Positions 52,189-61,165 of a DNA stretch of 64,000 nt are shown here, piece by piece. Source of the stretch: Vreelandella zhuhanensis (GTDB taxonomy: Bacteria > Pseudomonadota > Gammaproteobacteria > Pseudomonadales > Halomonadaceae); assembly GCF_009793355.1 (NCBI RefSeq), contig NZ_WTKP01000009.1, positions 1 to 64,000 of the forward strand, in the 5' to 3' direction. A program made the position numbers and the translations under genes. Below the pieces are notes generated by a model. That model was not told the origin of the DNA, searched no databases, and saw only the letters and a list, made by a program, of their open reading frames with translations. How positions within the stretch are numbered: position 1 is the first letter of the stretch; every line of letters begins with the position of its first letter.

Positions 52189-53024
52189 AACGGCACCCCG
52201 GCACCTATGGGCCGGCGATGGAACACCACCCGGTGGAAATACGCCGTGGCAGCTCCGGCTGGCATGGCGATGGCGACGATGACGTCCTGGCCAGAGAGGT
52301 GCCGGTAGCCATGGTCTACAACGGCATCTCTCATGCGGTGATGATGGCCACGCCCCAGGATCTGGCGGACTTCGCCCTGGGCTTCAGCCTCTCCGAGGGC
52401 ATCCTGGCGCATCACCACGAGTGCTACGACCTGGAGGTGCTGGAAGAGCCCCAAGGCCTGACGATACATCTACGCATCGCCGGCCAGCGGCTGGCGGCGC
52501 TCAAGGCCCGACGCCGCAACCTGACCGGACGTACCGGCTGCGGGCTGTGCGGCACCGAAGCCTTGGAACAGGCGATTCGCCCGATCCCCCGGGTCATGGC
52601 GCCGGTCTTGGGAGATGACGCCATCCAGCGAGCCCTGGCGAACCTGGCCGAGCACCAGGCTCTCCAGGCTCTCACAGGCGCCTGCCACGGCGCCGCCTGG
52701 TGCGATGGCCAAGGACGCATTCAACTGGTGCGCGAGGATGTGGGACGCCATAACGCCCTGGACAAGCTGATCGGCGCTCTGGCCTGCCGCGGCGGTCCTC
52801 CGCCGGACGGCTTCGTCCTGGTCTCCAGCCGTGCCAGCTACGAGATGGTGCATAAGAGCGCCAGCGCTGGCATCGGTGCCCTAGTGGCCGTCTCGGCGGC
52901 CACGGCGTTGGCTGTGGAACAGGCCCAGGCGGCCGACCTGTTGCTGGTGGGCTTCGCCCGCCCGGGCCGCCATCTAATCTATCATCGCCCTGCCGCCCCC
53001 AAGGCGGCCCGGGCCCATTTCTGA
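52185..53024 (+). CDS. fdhD: formate dehydrogenase accessory sulfurtransferase FdhD
   Basis: 279 residues. FdhD transfers sulfur from the cysteine desulfurase to the molybdenum cofactor, needed for formate dehydrogenase activity. The conserved CGLC pair is Cys119/Cys122 in GRTGCGLCGTEAL, and REDVGRHNALDKLIG and SSRASYEMVHKSA are family signatures. ATG overlaps the fdsA stop by 4 bp. Its place inside the fds operon, before fdsD, is usual for this type of cluster. Confidence 0.93.
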   Translation: MKRHPGTYGPAMEHHPVEIRRGSSGWHGDGDDDVLAREVPVAMVYNGISHAVMMATPQDLADFALGFSLSEGILAHHHECYDLEVLEEPQGLTIHLRIAGQRLAALKARRRNLTGRTGCGLCGTEALEQAIRPIPRVMAPVLGDDAIQRALANLAEHQALQALTGACHGAAWCDGQGRIQLVREDVGRHNALDKLIGALACRGGPPPDGFVLVSSRASYEMVHKSASAGIGALVAVSAATALAVEQAQAADLLLVGFARPGRHLIYHRPAAPKAARAHF

Positions 53025-53034
53025 GGAATCGAAT

Positions 53035-53292
53035 ATGTCACTGCACCACGACGCGCAACTGGTGCGCATGGTCAACCAGATCGCCGCCAACCTGAAAGGC
53101 GGCCGGGACGACGCCCAGGCCGTGGCGGACATCTGCCGCCACTTGGAGACCTTCTGGGCGCGGCCGATGAAGCAGAGTTTGATCGCCTATTCGGAGCGGG
53201 AGGAGGCCGAGCTGGCACCCTTGGCACGACGTGCCATACAACGGCTCAGCGAACGACAGATAGTGCAGAAGATCCAGGCCGATAAGGTCTAA
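53035..53292 (+). CDS. fdsD: formate dehydrogenase delta subunit FdsD
   Basis: 85 residues, the small subunit of the FdsGBAD complex. Family features are RMVNQIAANLKG near the N-terminus and ICRHLETFWARPMKQSLI. GAGGAATCGAAT precedes the ATG. It closes the fds operon. The final codons (AAG GTC TAA) already lie inside the direct repeat that flanks the tartrate island. Confidence 0.88.
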   Translation: MSLHHDAQLVRMVNQIAANLKGGRDDAQAVADICRHLETFWARPMKQSLIAYSEREEAELAPLARRAIQRLSERQIVQKIQADKV

Positions 53293-53518
53293 AACCATGG
53301 ATTATGGAATTGCTGATCAATTTGTCTCCGGACAACTGGTCAGCGGACCCTTAATACTTTTAAACCAATCACTTAGCACTTTATAGTATTAATTGCCAAT
53401 CCGCCTCTTGATGCTTCCTTGTATTTATCGAGCATATCTTTTCCTGTATCACGCATTGTTCGGATGATTTTATCCAAAGAGATAAAATGAGTCCCATCAC
53501 CTCTCAAAGCCATTTGAG
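53284..53518. repeat. direct repeat, left copy (fdsD end to sdaA tail)
   Basis: 235 bases correspond to 61166-61399 with one single-base indel. The part matching sdaA coding sequence (146 bp) has 14 differences, about 90 percent identity; the non-coding part is somewhat more diverged. It begins at the end of fdsD and stops at CATTTGAG. Confidence 0.88.
53373..53518 (-). pseudogene. diverged duplicate of the sdaA 3' end
   Basis: On the minus strand these bases repeat the last 48 codons of the L-serine dehydratase gene (61254-61399), with most differences synonymous or conservative; the end reads NTIKC-stop instead of NAIEC-stop. There is no upstream part of sdaA here, so it cannot make a protein. 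Between it and tarD (53519-53624) I see nothing. Confidence 0.88.
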
Positions 53519-53624
53519 GTGCTTCGATATCAGCGTCGTCATCGTGGCCCCGGTTTCGCTGTGAAACCTCCGTTCTAGTGCTGATCGACCGCCGCCCGCA
53601 CCAGCACGGGGATGACGCGAGCCG

Positions 53625-54797
53625 TCAGAGCGATAGGTGCTCCTTGAACACCTGCATCAGTTCACGCTTGTCCTCGAAGCCGATCCCCGGCATGTCGGGC
53701 AGTGCGATCGTCCCTTCCTCTACCGGAGTGGAGTCGGCGAAGCCCCCGAAAGGAGCGAACACCCTGGGATAGGACTCGTTGCCGCCGAGCTTCAGGCCGG
53801 CGGCGATATTCAGTGCGAACTGGTGGCCACCATGGGGAATGCACTGGCGTGACGACCAGCCATGGGCACGCAGCACCTCGAGCATGCGCAGATACTCCAC
53901 CAGGCCGTAGCTGAGTACGGGATCCATCTGCAGGATGTCGCGGTCGGGGCGCATCCCCCCGTAGCGCAACAGGTTGCGCACGTCCTGGTGGGAGAAGAGG
54001 TTCTCACCGGTGGCCGTGGGTGCGGCGTAGTGCTCGCCGAGCTGCTGCTGCATGGCGTAGTCGAGCGGATCGCCGGCCTCCTCGTACCAGCGCACCCCAT
54101 AGGGTGCCAGCCCATCGGCGAAGGCCAGGGCGGTCCTGAGGTCGAAGCGGCCGTTGGCATCCACGGCCAGCCGGCCGGCCTCGCCCACCACCTCGATGGC
54201 CGCCTCAACCCGCGCCAGATCCTCGGCCAGGGGCACCCCGCCGATCTTCATCTTGGTGCAGATGTAGCCTTGACCGAGGTAGTCACGCATCTCTTCCTGC
54301 AAGGCGCTGATCTGCTTGCCCGGATAGTAGTAGCCGCCCGCTGCATAGACCGGGACCCGAGCATCCGGCTTGCCGTCGTCGAAACGCTCGGCGAGCAATT
54401 TCGCCAGGGACTTGTTCTCCACTTTCGCGACAATGTCCCAGATCGCCATGTCGATGATACCCACCGCTACCGAACGCTCGCCGTGGCCGCCGGGCTTCTC
54501 GTTGGCTATCAATACCGACCAGACCTTGAAGGGGTCGAGGTTAACCCCACTCTCGTCGAGCAAGGCGGCGGCGTCGGCCTCCCTGAGCCGCGGCAGGAAT
54601 CGCTCGCGCAGCAGGCCGCTCTGGGCATAGCGGCCATTGGAATTGAAGCCATAGCCCACCACTTGGCGGCCATCAATCTTGGCATCGGTATAGATGGCCA
54701 GCACCGAGACATCCATCTTCGAGAAGGAAATGTAGGCGTTGGCGATGTCGGAGGCAATGGAGACGCGCGCTTCGCGAATGTCGGTGATTTTCATCAT
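53625..54797 (-). CDS. tarD: D-tartrate dehydratase TarD (enolase superfamily)
   Basis: Dehydrates D-tartrate to oxaloacetate. The 390 residues follow the Bradyrhizobium TarD sequence closely as I remember it: VVGYGFNSNGRYAQSGLLRE, NEKPGGHGERSVAVG, YAAGGYYYPGK, LAVDANGRF, ATGENLFSHQDVRNLLRYGG, CIPHGGHQFALNIAAG. Counting from the ATG at 54797 the catalytic residues fall at Lys184 (KMKIGG) and His322 (HGGHQ), the numbers reported for TarD. AGGAA precedes the start. It is the last gene of a minus-strand run GntR-tctC-tctA-tctB-tarD, which fits uptake and breakdown of tartrate. Confidence 0.9.
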   Translation of the reverse strand: MMKITDIREARVSIASDIANAYISFSKMDVSVLAIYTDAKIDGRQVVGYGFNSNGRYAQSGLLRERFLPRLREADAAALLDESGVNLDPFKVWSVLIANEKPGGHGERSVAVGIIDMAIWDIVAKVENKSLAKLLAERFDDGKPDARVPVYAAGGYYYPGKQISALQEEMRDYLGQGYICTKMKIGGVPLAEDLARVEAAIEVVGEAGRLAVDANGRFDLRTALAFADGLAPYGVRWYEEAGDPLDYAMQQQLGEHYAAPTATGENLFSHQDVRNLLRYGGMRPDRDILQMDPVLSYGLVEYLRMLEVLRAHGWSSRQCIPHGGHQFALNIAAGLKLGGNESYPRVFAPFGGFADSTPVEEGTIALPDMPGIGFEDKRELMQVFKEHLSL

Positions 54798-54803
54798 TAT
54801 TTC

Positions 54804-55259
54804 CTAGAACAGCAGGCCTGAGGGCAGGCGGACATTGAGAACCTGGGTGAAGATGGCATAGAAGCCTCCCACCATGACGGCGATGATAGGGATCCAGAGC
54901 AGGAGGCGCTTCCAGGAGACCGGGCCTTCGACCCTGGCCAGGAACCAGGTGATGAAGAACATGATCAAAAAGCTCGATACCATGAATCCCAGCTTGCCGA
55001 TGGCGAACCACCAGACCAGCAGCAGGAGGATCAGGACCAACAGCCGCCAAGGGCTACCCGATATCACGATGGAGCGCCCCCCCGGCCTGAAGAACCCCTT
55101 GACGAACAGCAAGAGGGACAAGACGAACAGAATCACCAGAATAGCGCGGGGAAAGAGGATGCTGAGACGACCGATGTCACCCCGTCCCAGCCACAGCACG
55201 GCAGCGAAGGCCAGACCGATGGCCCCTGCCGCCATATCGGTATTCAGGCGAATGATCAT
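54804..55259 (-). CDS. tctB: tripartite tricarboxylate transporter small subunit TctB
   Basis: 151 residues with four hydrophobic segments, typical of the poorly conserved TctB subunit (DMAAGAIGLAFAAVLWLGRG, FPRAILVILFVLSLLLFVKG). The ATG overlaps the tctA stop by ATGA, and tarD begins 6 bp after its own stop. Works with TctA and TctC. Confidence 0.85.
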   Translation of the reverse strand: MIIRLNTDMAAGAIGLAFAAVLWLGRGDIGRLSILFPRAILVILFVLSLLLFVKGFFRPGGRSIVISGSPWRLLVLILLLLVWWFAIGKLGFMVSSFLIMFFITWFLARVEGPVSWKRLLLWIPIIAVMVGGFYAIFTQVLNVRLPSGLLF

Positions 55260-56794
55260 TTATCTTCCCCTCGGCTCGATTCGCCCTTGTCGAGTCGACC
55301 GCTCCGTTCCAGCCAGCCCGGCAGCAGCGCTGTCGCGGCCCCCAGCAGCACCAGTGCGGCCAGCACCTTCGACAAGGGATTTTCGACCAGGCGCAACCAA
55401 GGGATCGGATCGACCACCGCCGCAAGCATCGTCTGCACATAACCCTGTTCGGCGATGCCCCCGAGTATCAACCCCAGTACGATGGGTGCCGCATGGATGC
55501 CGATCAACCGTAGGAAAAATCCCGCGATGCCCATGATCATCATGATGCCGACGTCCAGCAGGCTGTTGCGCAGGGCAAAGGTGCCCAGGATGGTCACCAT
55601 GGCAATGGCGGGCACCATGAAGTGGTAAGGGGTCTTGATCACTATCTTGTGGATGAGGCGAGCGCCGAGAAGACCAACGGGAAGCAGCATCAGGGCAGCC
55701 AGACCCATGGAGAGGATAAAGCCATTGGTCAGGACGCCGGACTCGGTGAAGAGGCTCAACCCCGGCCGCAGACCATGCATCAGCAACACGCCGAGGATGA
55801 TGGCATCCGGCGGTGCACCGGGAATGCCCAGGGTCAAGAGAGGAATCATGCTGCCCGCGACCATGACGTTGTTGCTGGACTCTGATGCCACCACGCCGTC
55901 GATATTGCCCTTGCCGAAACTCTGCGGGTCCTTCGAGAACCGCTTCGCCTCGTTGTAGGCCACCAGGCTGGTCACATTGCCTCCAGCCCCGGGGATGATG
56001 GCGATGACCTGGCCGATCAGACAGGAGCGGATCAGGTTGACGGGTTTGCCGAGGATATGGCGCGCAACCTGGCGGATACCGACCTTGGTCTTGCCGAGTT
56101 CGGCACTTTCAGTAATATTGCTGCGCCCCTCAGCGGCCATGCTCAGCAGTTCGGGGATCACGAACAGTCCGATCAACGCAACGATCAGTTCGATTCCCCC
56201 CTGCAACGGCGGGAAGCCGAAGGTGAAGCGGGTCTCCCCGCCCACCGGGGACACCCCGACGGTACTCAACAGCATGCCGATGCAGCCGCCGATCATGCCC
56301 TTGAGCAATGAGCCGCTGGACAGGCTCGCCACCAACGTCAGGCCAAGCATCGCGACCCAGAACATCTCCGAGGGTCCGAAGGCCACCGCCCAGCGGGCCA
56401 ACGGCGGCGCCAGCAACAGCAGGAAGGTCACCCCCACCAAGCCGCCGATCACCGAGGCGATGGTCGCCCCGGCCAAGGCTTCGTAGGCACGCCCCTGGCG
56501 GGCCATGGGATAGCCATCGAAGGTCGTGGCGATTGAAGAAGGTGTCCCCGGCGTATTGATCAGGATGGCGGTAAAGGCACCGCCATAGATGGACCCCATG
56601 TAGACGGCACCCAGGGCCATCAGGCCCTGCAGTGGCTCCATGGAAAAGGTGAACGGCAACAACACGGCCAAGGCCATGGTCGCCGTGAGGCCCGGCAGGG
56701 AGCCGATCAGCAGCCCCGCCGAGACCCCGACCAGCACCGTAATGAGACCCTCGAAGGTCATCAGCGATGCCAGTGCCTCGAGCAGCATATCCAT
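55256..56794 (-). CDS. tctA: tripartite tricarboxylate transporter large permease TctA
   Basis: 512 residues with about twelve transmembrane segments. TctA family motifs are GLLIGSLPGLTATMALAVLL, YGGAFTAILINTPGTPSSIA, GYPMARQGRAYEAL, GAGGNVTSLVAYNEAKRFSK and LTLGIPGAPPDAIILGVLLM. It uses cation gradients to import carboxylates delivered by TctC. The genetic setting (TarD, tartrate dehydrogenase) points to tartrate or malate as cargo, which is inference. Confidence 0.92.
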   Translation of the reverse strand: MDMLLEALASLMTFEGLITVLVGVSAGLLIGSLPGLTATMALAVLLPFTFSMEPLQGLMALGAVYMGSIYGGAFTAILINTPGTPSSIATTFDGYPMARQGRAYEALAGATIASVIGGLVGVTFLLLLAPPLARWAVAFGPSEMFWVAMLGLTLVASLSSGSLLKGMIGGCIGMLLSTVGVSPVGGETRFTFGFPPLQGGIELIVALIGLFVIPELLSMAAEGRSNITESAELGKTKVGIRQVARHILGKPVNLIRSCLIGQVIAIIPGAGGNVTSLVAYNEAKRFSKDPQSFGKGNIDGVVASESSNNVMVAGSMIPLLTLGIPGAPPDAIILGVLLMHGLRPGLSLFTESGVLTNGFILSMGLAALMLLPVGLLGARLIHKIVIKTPYHFMVPAIAMVTILGTFALRNSLLDVGIMMIMGIAGFFLRLIGIHAAPIVLGLILGGIAEQGYVQTMLAAVVDPIPWLRLVENPLSKVLAALVLLGAATALLPGWLERSGRLDKGESSRGEDK

Positions 56795-56892
56795 GAATCA
56801 GCACTCCCGACGGCTCCCTCGGAAGCCGCAACGATGAACACAGCAAAAGCCAAGACCCCGTGATCAGGGCCTTGGCAGAAGGGACGGCAGTA

Positions 56893-57843
56893 TTACTCGG
56901 CTGATTCGAGGATCGGAGCGTAGGCATCCTTGAGTTGTGAGATGACCTCATCGACCTGGTCACCGGTGATGTATTCCATCACGAAGCCCAGCGGTTCCTG
57001 TTTCTCGGCAATGCGACGGTTGGCCTCGGCAAAGGCATCTTCGAGCACTGTGATGATCTCGTCCGGCGTGCCTGCGGGCGCGGCGACACCCCGATAGGCC
57101 CCGCCCACGATGTCGTAACCCTGTTCCTTGAAGGTGGGTGCATCAGGTAGCGCCGGCACTCGTTCCTCGGAGGCCACAGCCAGCACCTTGACCCGATCCT
57201 CCATCTGCACGCCGAGCATGGTGTAGTTGAAGACACCAGCAACGTGGTTGCCTTCCAGCGCCGCCGGAAGGGGCCCGGTGCCACTGAAGGGGATATAGGT
57301 CAGATCGATGTCGGCCTCACGCTCCAGTCGCAGCATGTCCAGGTGGTTGGCGCTGTAGGTACCGCTGCCGCCCAGGGTCACGACTTGGGGATTCTCTCGG
57401 GCATAGTCGACGAGATCCTCGAGAGTATCGAAGGGACTGTTGGCCGGGACGATCAGGGCATTGGGCGTGGAATGGAAGAAGGTAATGATTTCCCAGTTGT
57501 CGGTCTCGTAACCGGCATCGGAGCGCAGAATCGGCTGAGCGATAATGTGCGGGATATTGACGCCGATCAGCTCGTAACCGTCGGGTTCGGCATTGCTCTG
57601 GAACTCGCTCCAGGCGACGGCACCGCCGCCACCGGGACGGTGAGAGACATTGACGCTAACGCCGAGGATCTCTTCAAGGACCGGCTCCTGGAAACGCGCC
57701 GTGATGTCCGACTCACCACCCGGGTTAAATGGGATCACGTAGGAAATCGGCTCTTCCGGGTAGTCTGCCTGGACTTGACCGGCGATGCCCGCGAGGGCGA
57801 TGGCCGACACGGCACTGACGAGGATGGACTTGGAGAATTTCAT
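56893..57843 (-). CDS. tctC: tripartite tricarboxylate transporter binding protein TctC
   Basis: 316 residues with a signal peptide (KFSKSILVSAVSAIALAGIA, cleaved near VQADYP) and a Bug/TctC fold: YVIPFNPGGESDITAR, VSHRPGGGGAVAWSE, VTLGGSGTYSANHLDMLRL and YRGVAAPAGTPDEII. It captures the carboxylate in the periplasm and delivers it to TctAB. The ATG at 57843 has CGGAG upstream; the frame is open beyond this without similarity. The 58 bp gap to tctA allows co-transcription. Confidence 0.9.
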   Translation of the reverse strand: MKFSKSILVSAVSAIALAGIAGQVQADYPEEPISYVIPFNPGGESDITARFQEPVLEEILGVSVNVSHRPGGGGAVAWSEFQSNAEPDGYELIGVNIPHIIAQPILRSDAGYETDNWEIITFFHSTPNALIVPANSPFDTLEDLVDYARENPQVVTLGGSGTYSANHLDMLRLEREADIDLTYIPFSGTGPLPAALEGNHVAGVFNYTMLGVQMEDRVKVLAVASEERVPALPDAPTFKEQGYDIVGGAYRGVAAPAGTPDEIITVLEDAFAEANRRIAEKQEPLGFVMEYITGDQVDEVISQLKDAYAPILESAE

Positions 57844-58019
57844 GGCATGCTCCGACGTAGTTGTATTGTTTTGTGTAGTATTGTATTCGTCGTTGGTGGT
57901 AGCTGGGCCAGTGTATGGTCTCGCTGTAGTCTGCCTGTGGGCTACCAGGGCGCTCCACCTTCGACCAGCGTGGATAGCCTCATTACTCAAGCTAGCAAAG
58001 TTGTAAAAGTTGTCAATTT

Positions 58020-58757
58020 TTATCCCTCGAAGACGCGCCGACGTGAATTGCTCAAGTGGCACTGCATACAGTGCGAGGCGCGTTCGGCATCGCCGGTCAG
58101 GATACTGTCGTGGATGCGCCGATGCTCCTGCTGGACCTCGGGGAGGTGGAAGCCGGGGCGACGCTGGCCCAACCCTCGTGCCAGGCGCTGCCCGTAGATG
58201 ATGGGAGCCTCGAGGGAGACCAGGGTATCGGCGAAGAAGCGGTTGTGGGTGGCGTGGGCAATGGCCAGGTGGAACCCATAGTCGGCATCAACCCCCAGCG
58301 CATTCTCGCGGATCCGCTGCTCGAGCAGGGCGAAGGCCGTCGAGATGGCTGCCCGGTCCTCAGCCGTGGCGTTGAGTGCTGCCAGTCGTGCCGCCTTGGT
58401 CTCCACGGCGATGCGGAATTCCAAACAGCGCTGGATGTCGGCCAGGCTCTCCAGCGGCGCGAAGTCGAGCATCGCCCGATCGGGACGCAGGCTCACGAAG
58501 CTGCCGGCACCACGATGCGAGCGGATCAGGCCATCCTCACGCAACCTGGCCAGGGCCTCGCGCACGATGGGACGCGAGACCCCGTGCATCTGTGCAAGCT
58601 TCTCCTCCGAAGGCAAGCGTTGTCCCTCACGGTACTCACCCTTGATGATGTGGTCGATAATGTCGCCGTAGACCCGGTCACCCAATTTCTGCCCTTGACG
58701 CCCCTGCTGATCGGGGAAGGTACCCGGGATGACGCCTGTGTCGCTGCGAGAACTCAT
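58020..58757 (-). CDS. GntR-family (FadR subfamily) regulator of the tartrate transporter
   Basis: 245 residues with an N-terminal winged helix (VYGDIIDHIIKGEYREGQRL, SEEKLAQMHGVSRPIVREAL, LREDGLIRSHRGAGSFV) and a C-terminal FCD ligand domain (RIAVETKAARLAAL, DADYGFHLAIAHATHNRFF, EHRRIHDSILTGDAERA) with the His/Asp residues that usually bind metal and a carboxylate. It is encoded directly upstream of tctC in the same direction; the 176 bp between them (57844-58019) includes TTGACA and repeated GTTGT/ACAAC elements that could form promoter and operator. Confidence 0.87.
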   Translation of the reverse strand: MSSRSDTGVIPGTFPDQQGRQGQKLGDRVYGDIIDHIIKGEYREGQRLPSEEKLAQMHGVSRPIVREALARLREDGLIRSHRGAGSFVSLRPDRAMLDFAPLESLADIQRCLEFRIAVETKAARLAALNATAEDRAAISTAFALLEQRIRENALGVDADYGFHLAIAHATHNRFFADTLVSLEAPIIYGQRLARGLGQRRPGFHLPEVQQEHRRIHDSILTGDAERASHCMQCHLSNSRRRVFEG

Positions 58758-59034
58758 GCCGTACTCCCTTGGCCGCTGTTCCCTTCATGATACGCGAACT
58801 TGTCCAAGGGCTCGCCACCCGACCTGCTCCACGCTGTCCCAACCCGTGGCGGCTGCCATGGCTAGCTCCTGGATCACTCGTTAAGCTGACAGAGGATGCT
58901 CCCTCCTAATATTATAATAAGAAACTTAGCTTCCTTATTCAGGGCTTGATTAATTATCTGCCCAACTCCATAAGTAGTACTTTTATAAATGGAGTTTTTT
59001 CAACATCAAAATAACACCTCTGATGTTCAAAGCC
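58758..59034. other. intergenic stretch between the GntR and dehydrogenase genes
   Basis: No gene is visible. Composition changes from GC-rich to strongly AT-rich near 58900, marking a junction between the GntR-tct-tarD block and the AT-rich dehydrogenase/LysR block. The GntR promoter should lie in the first 150 bases. Confidence 0.4.
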
Positions 59035-59059
59035 GCTTCAAGAACACGTTTCTTGAAGC
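59035..59059 (-). terminator. hairpin downstream of the dehydrogenase gene
   Basis: GCTTCAAGAA and TTCTTGAAGC form a perfect 10-bp stem with loop CACGT, 13 bases beyond the stop at 59073. No clear U-run. Confidence 0.6.
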
Positions 59060-59072
59060 CACGACAATGCCC

Positions 59073-60134
59073 TTACTGTTGCTCGATGTCAGAACAAATA
59101 GACTGAGTCACATCGCGAGTAGTCGCAGTACCACCGAGATCCTTTGTTTGTAGGCCAGAGGCAGTCAATCGCTCAATTGCCGCCATAAGTCTTTCAGCCG
59201 CAGTAGCTTCCCCTAAGTGTTCCAGCATCATGGCAGCTGTCCAGAATGAACCCACTGGGTTGGCAATGCCTTGCCCGGCGATATCAAATGCTGAACCATG
59301 GATTGGCTCAAACATGGAAGGGAAAACCCTTTCTGGATTCAAGTTTGCGGTGGGTGCAATACCTAGACTGCCTGAAAGAGCAGCCGCCAAGTCAGACAAG
59401 ATGTCTGCGTGGAGGTTGGTTGCTACAATGACATCCATCGTTTCCGGCTTAAGAACCATACGAGTAGTCGCGGCATCCACAAGCTCTCGATCAATATTCA
59501 CATCTGGGAAGTCTTTTGCGACCTCGAAGAACACCTCATCCCACAGCACCATGCCGTGTCGCTGCGCGTTGGACTTGGTTACCAGTGTCAGCTTTTTGCG
59601 AGGGCGACTTTGGGCGAGATTGAATGCAAAGCGATGAATACGCTCAATCCCCTTTCGAGTGAATACAGACACCTCAGTACCGACTTCCTCAGGATGTCCT
59701 TGATGAACTCGGCCACCGTTGCCTGAATATTCGCCTTCACTATTTTCTCTAACGATGATCCAATCGATCTCATCGGCACCTTTTAGGCGGCTTTTAACAC
59801 CCGGTAGCACCCGAGCTGGACGTACATTCGCATATTGATCAAAACCTTGGCAGATGGCAAGCCTAAGCTCCCAGAGAGAAACGTGATCTGGCACATCTTG
59901 ACTACCCACGGCACCAAAGTAGATAGCATCAAATTTTGACAACTTTTCCAGCCCACCTTTGGGAATGTACTCACCCTTACTAAGGTAACGCTGAGAACTC
60001 CAGTCAAAATCCTCGAATTCAAACTGAAAATCTCCACTCTTTTTTGCCAAAGTTTCTAGCACCTGCTTGCCAACCTCAATCACTTCAAGGCCGATCCCAT
60101 CTCCTGGAATAACTGCAACACGATGACTTCGCAT
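59073..60134 (-). CDS. tartrate dehydrogenase / D-malate dehydrogenase (TtuC/DmlA family)
   Basis: 353 residues of the isocitrate/isopropylmalate dehydrogenase superfamily: AVIPGDGIGLEVIEVGKQVL, the substrate-binding ELRLAICQGFDQYANVRPAR (which in this branch distinguishes tartrate/malate enzymes), RENSEGEYSGNGG, TKSNAQRHGMVLWDE, ADILSDLAAALSGSLG and FEPIHGSAFDIAGQGIANP. It would oxidise tartrate or decarboxylate D-malate with NAD. It is divergent from a LysR gene of the DmlR type. It is AT-rich compared with tarD, so this pair may have a separate origin. AGGAA before the ATG. Confidence 0.87.
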   Translation of the reverse strand: MRSHRVAVIPGDGIGLEVIEVGKQVLETLAKKSGDFQFEFEDFDWSSQRYLSKGEYIPKGGLEKLSKFDAIYFGAVGSQDVPDHVSLWELRLAICQGFDQYANVRPARVLPGVKSRLKGADEIDWIIVRENSEGEYSGNGGRVHQGHPEEVGTEVSVFTRKGIERIHRFAFNLAQSRPRKKLTLVTKSNAQRHGMVLWDEVFFEVAKDFPDVNIDRELVDAATTRMVLKPETMDVIVATNLHADILSDLAAALSGSLGIAPTANLNPERVFPSMFEPIHGSAFDIAGQGIANPVGSFWTAAMMLEHLGEATAAERLMAAIERLTASGLQTKDLGGTATTRDVTQSICSDIEQQ

Positions 60135-60233
60135 ATTTAATGTTCCTGATTATCTAAATTTTATATGTAAAATACTTTTTTCTTGGCGCTACAGATGTTA
60201 GATGATAAGGTGAAATGGATTCAATATACTTTC

Positions 60234-60252
60234 AGTTAATACTGAATTAACT
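60234..60252. promoter_or_regulatory. candidate LysR operator between the dehydrogenase and LysR genes
   Basis: AGTTAAT and ATTAACT are a perfect dyad with 5-base spacer, 15 bases before the LysR ATG, and overlap a second dyad TCAGT-TAAT-ACTGA. A position this close to the regulator start fits autoregulation. Confidence 0.4.
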
Positions 60253-60266
60253 ATGAGTTTAAGGTT

Positions 60267-61160
60267 ATGTCTAGCAATGATTTCAAGTTTTTTATTTTCA
60301 TTTGCCAATCTGGAAGTATTTCTAAAGCGGCTAAAGACTCTGACATTACTCCCGCAGCTGCAAGTAAGCGTCTTTCCAAAATTGAAAAAAGTGCTGGGTG
60401 TCAACTTTTATCAAGATCTACCCGTTCTTTGAGCTTAACACCTAATGGAAAAATTTACTTAGAGTACGCCCGCAAGGTTACATCAACAATAGAAGAGATG
60501 AGTGCCGCATTACGTCAAACAACTAACGAAGCAGAAGGGCCTATTAGGATTAATGCACCTTTCGGTTTTGGAAGAAAATATGTCTCAAGATTTGTTTCAG
60601 ACTTTATAGAGGAAAATCCTAAAATTGAATGCCATCTGCACCTCTCTGATCATCCTTTAAATCTAATCAACAACTCCTTTGATATCGGCATTCGATTCGG
60701 ATCACTTCCCGACTCTGGTTTACACGCTAGAAAAATTGCCTCACATAGACGATTTTTATGTGCTTCACCAGACTATTTAGAAAACAAAAATGAGCCTAAA
60801 AGCCCTCAAGAACTTACTCACCACAATTGTATAGTACTCAGACAAAACGAAGAAACTTACGGAAACTGGCATTTCACCAAAGAAGACCAAATTTATCATG
60901 TCCGTGTCGGAGGAAATTTAAGCTCAAACGATGGAGAAAGCGTTTTAAGCTGGACTTTAAAAGGTCACGGTATCGCTATACGAGCGGAATGGGACGTTTA
61001 TAACCATATAAAAAAAGGGACTTTGAAAAAAGTTCTAAGCGACTATCATCTTCCTAATGCAGATATATATGCTGTTTATCCTTATAAGCAAAGCATTCCT
61101 AATCGCCTAAGAATTTTCATCGATTACTTAGCAGAAAAAATGAAAATAGTCCCGTTTTAA
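60267..61160 (+). CDS. LysR-family regulator (DmlR-like)
   Basis: 297 residues: winged helix-turn-helix (FFIFICQSGSISKAAKDSDI, TPAAASKRLSKIEKSAGCQL) and substrate-binding domain (GPIRINAPFGFGRKYVSRFV, SFDIGIRFGSLPDSGLHARK, CIVLRQNEETYGNWHF). The layout resembles DmlR, the activator of D-malate use in E. coli. It is divergent from the dehydrogenase gene, its likely target. It is strikingly AT-rich with many AAA/TTT codons, unlike nearby core genes, which suggests recent transfer. The right direct repeat begins 6 bases after its stop. Confidence 0.87.
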   Translation: MSSNDFKFFIFICQSGSISKAAKDSDITPAAASKRLSKIEKSAGCQLLSRSTRSLSLTPNGKIYLEYARKVTSTIEEMSAALRQTTNEAEGPIRINAPFGFGRKYVSRFVSDFIEENPKIECHLHLSDHPLNLINNSFDIGIRFGSLPDSGLHARKIASHRRFLCASPDYLENKNEPKSPQELTHHNCIVLRQNEETYGNWHFTKEDQIYHVRVGGNLSSNDGESVLSWTLKGHGIAIRAEWDVYNHIKKGTLKKVLSDYHLPNADIYAVYPYKQSIPNRLRIFIDYLAEKMKIVPF

Positions 61161-61165
61161 CAACA

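Noticed and set aside
53862..54821. 319-codon open frame opposite tarD
   Set aside because: Shadow frame; tarD has catalytic Lys184 and His322 in register.
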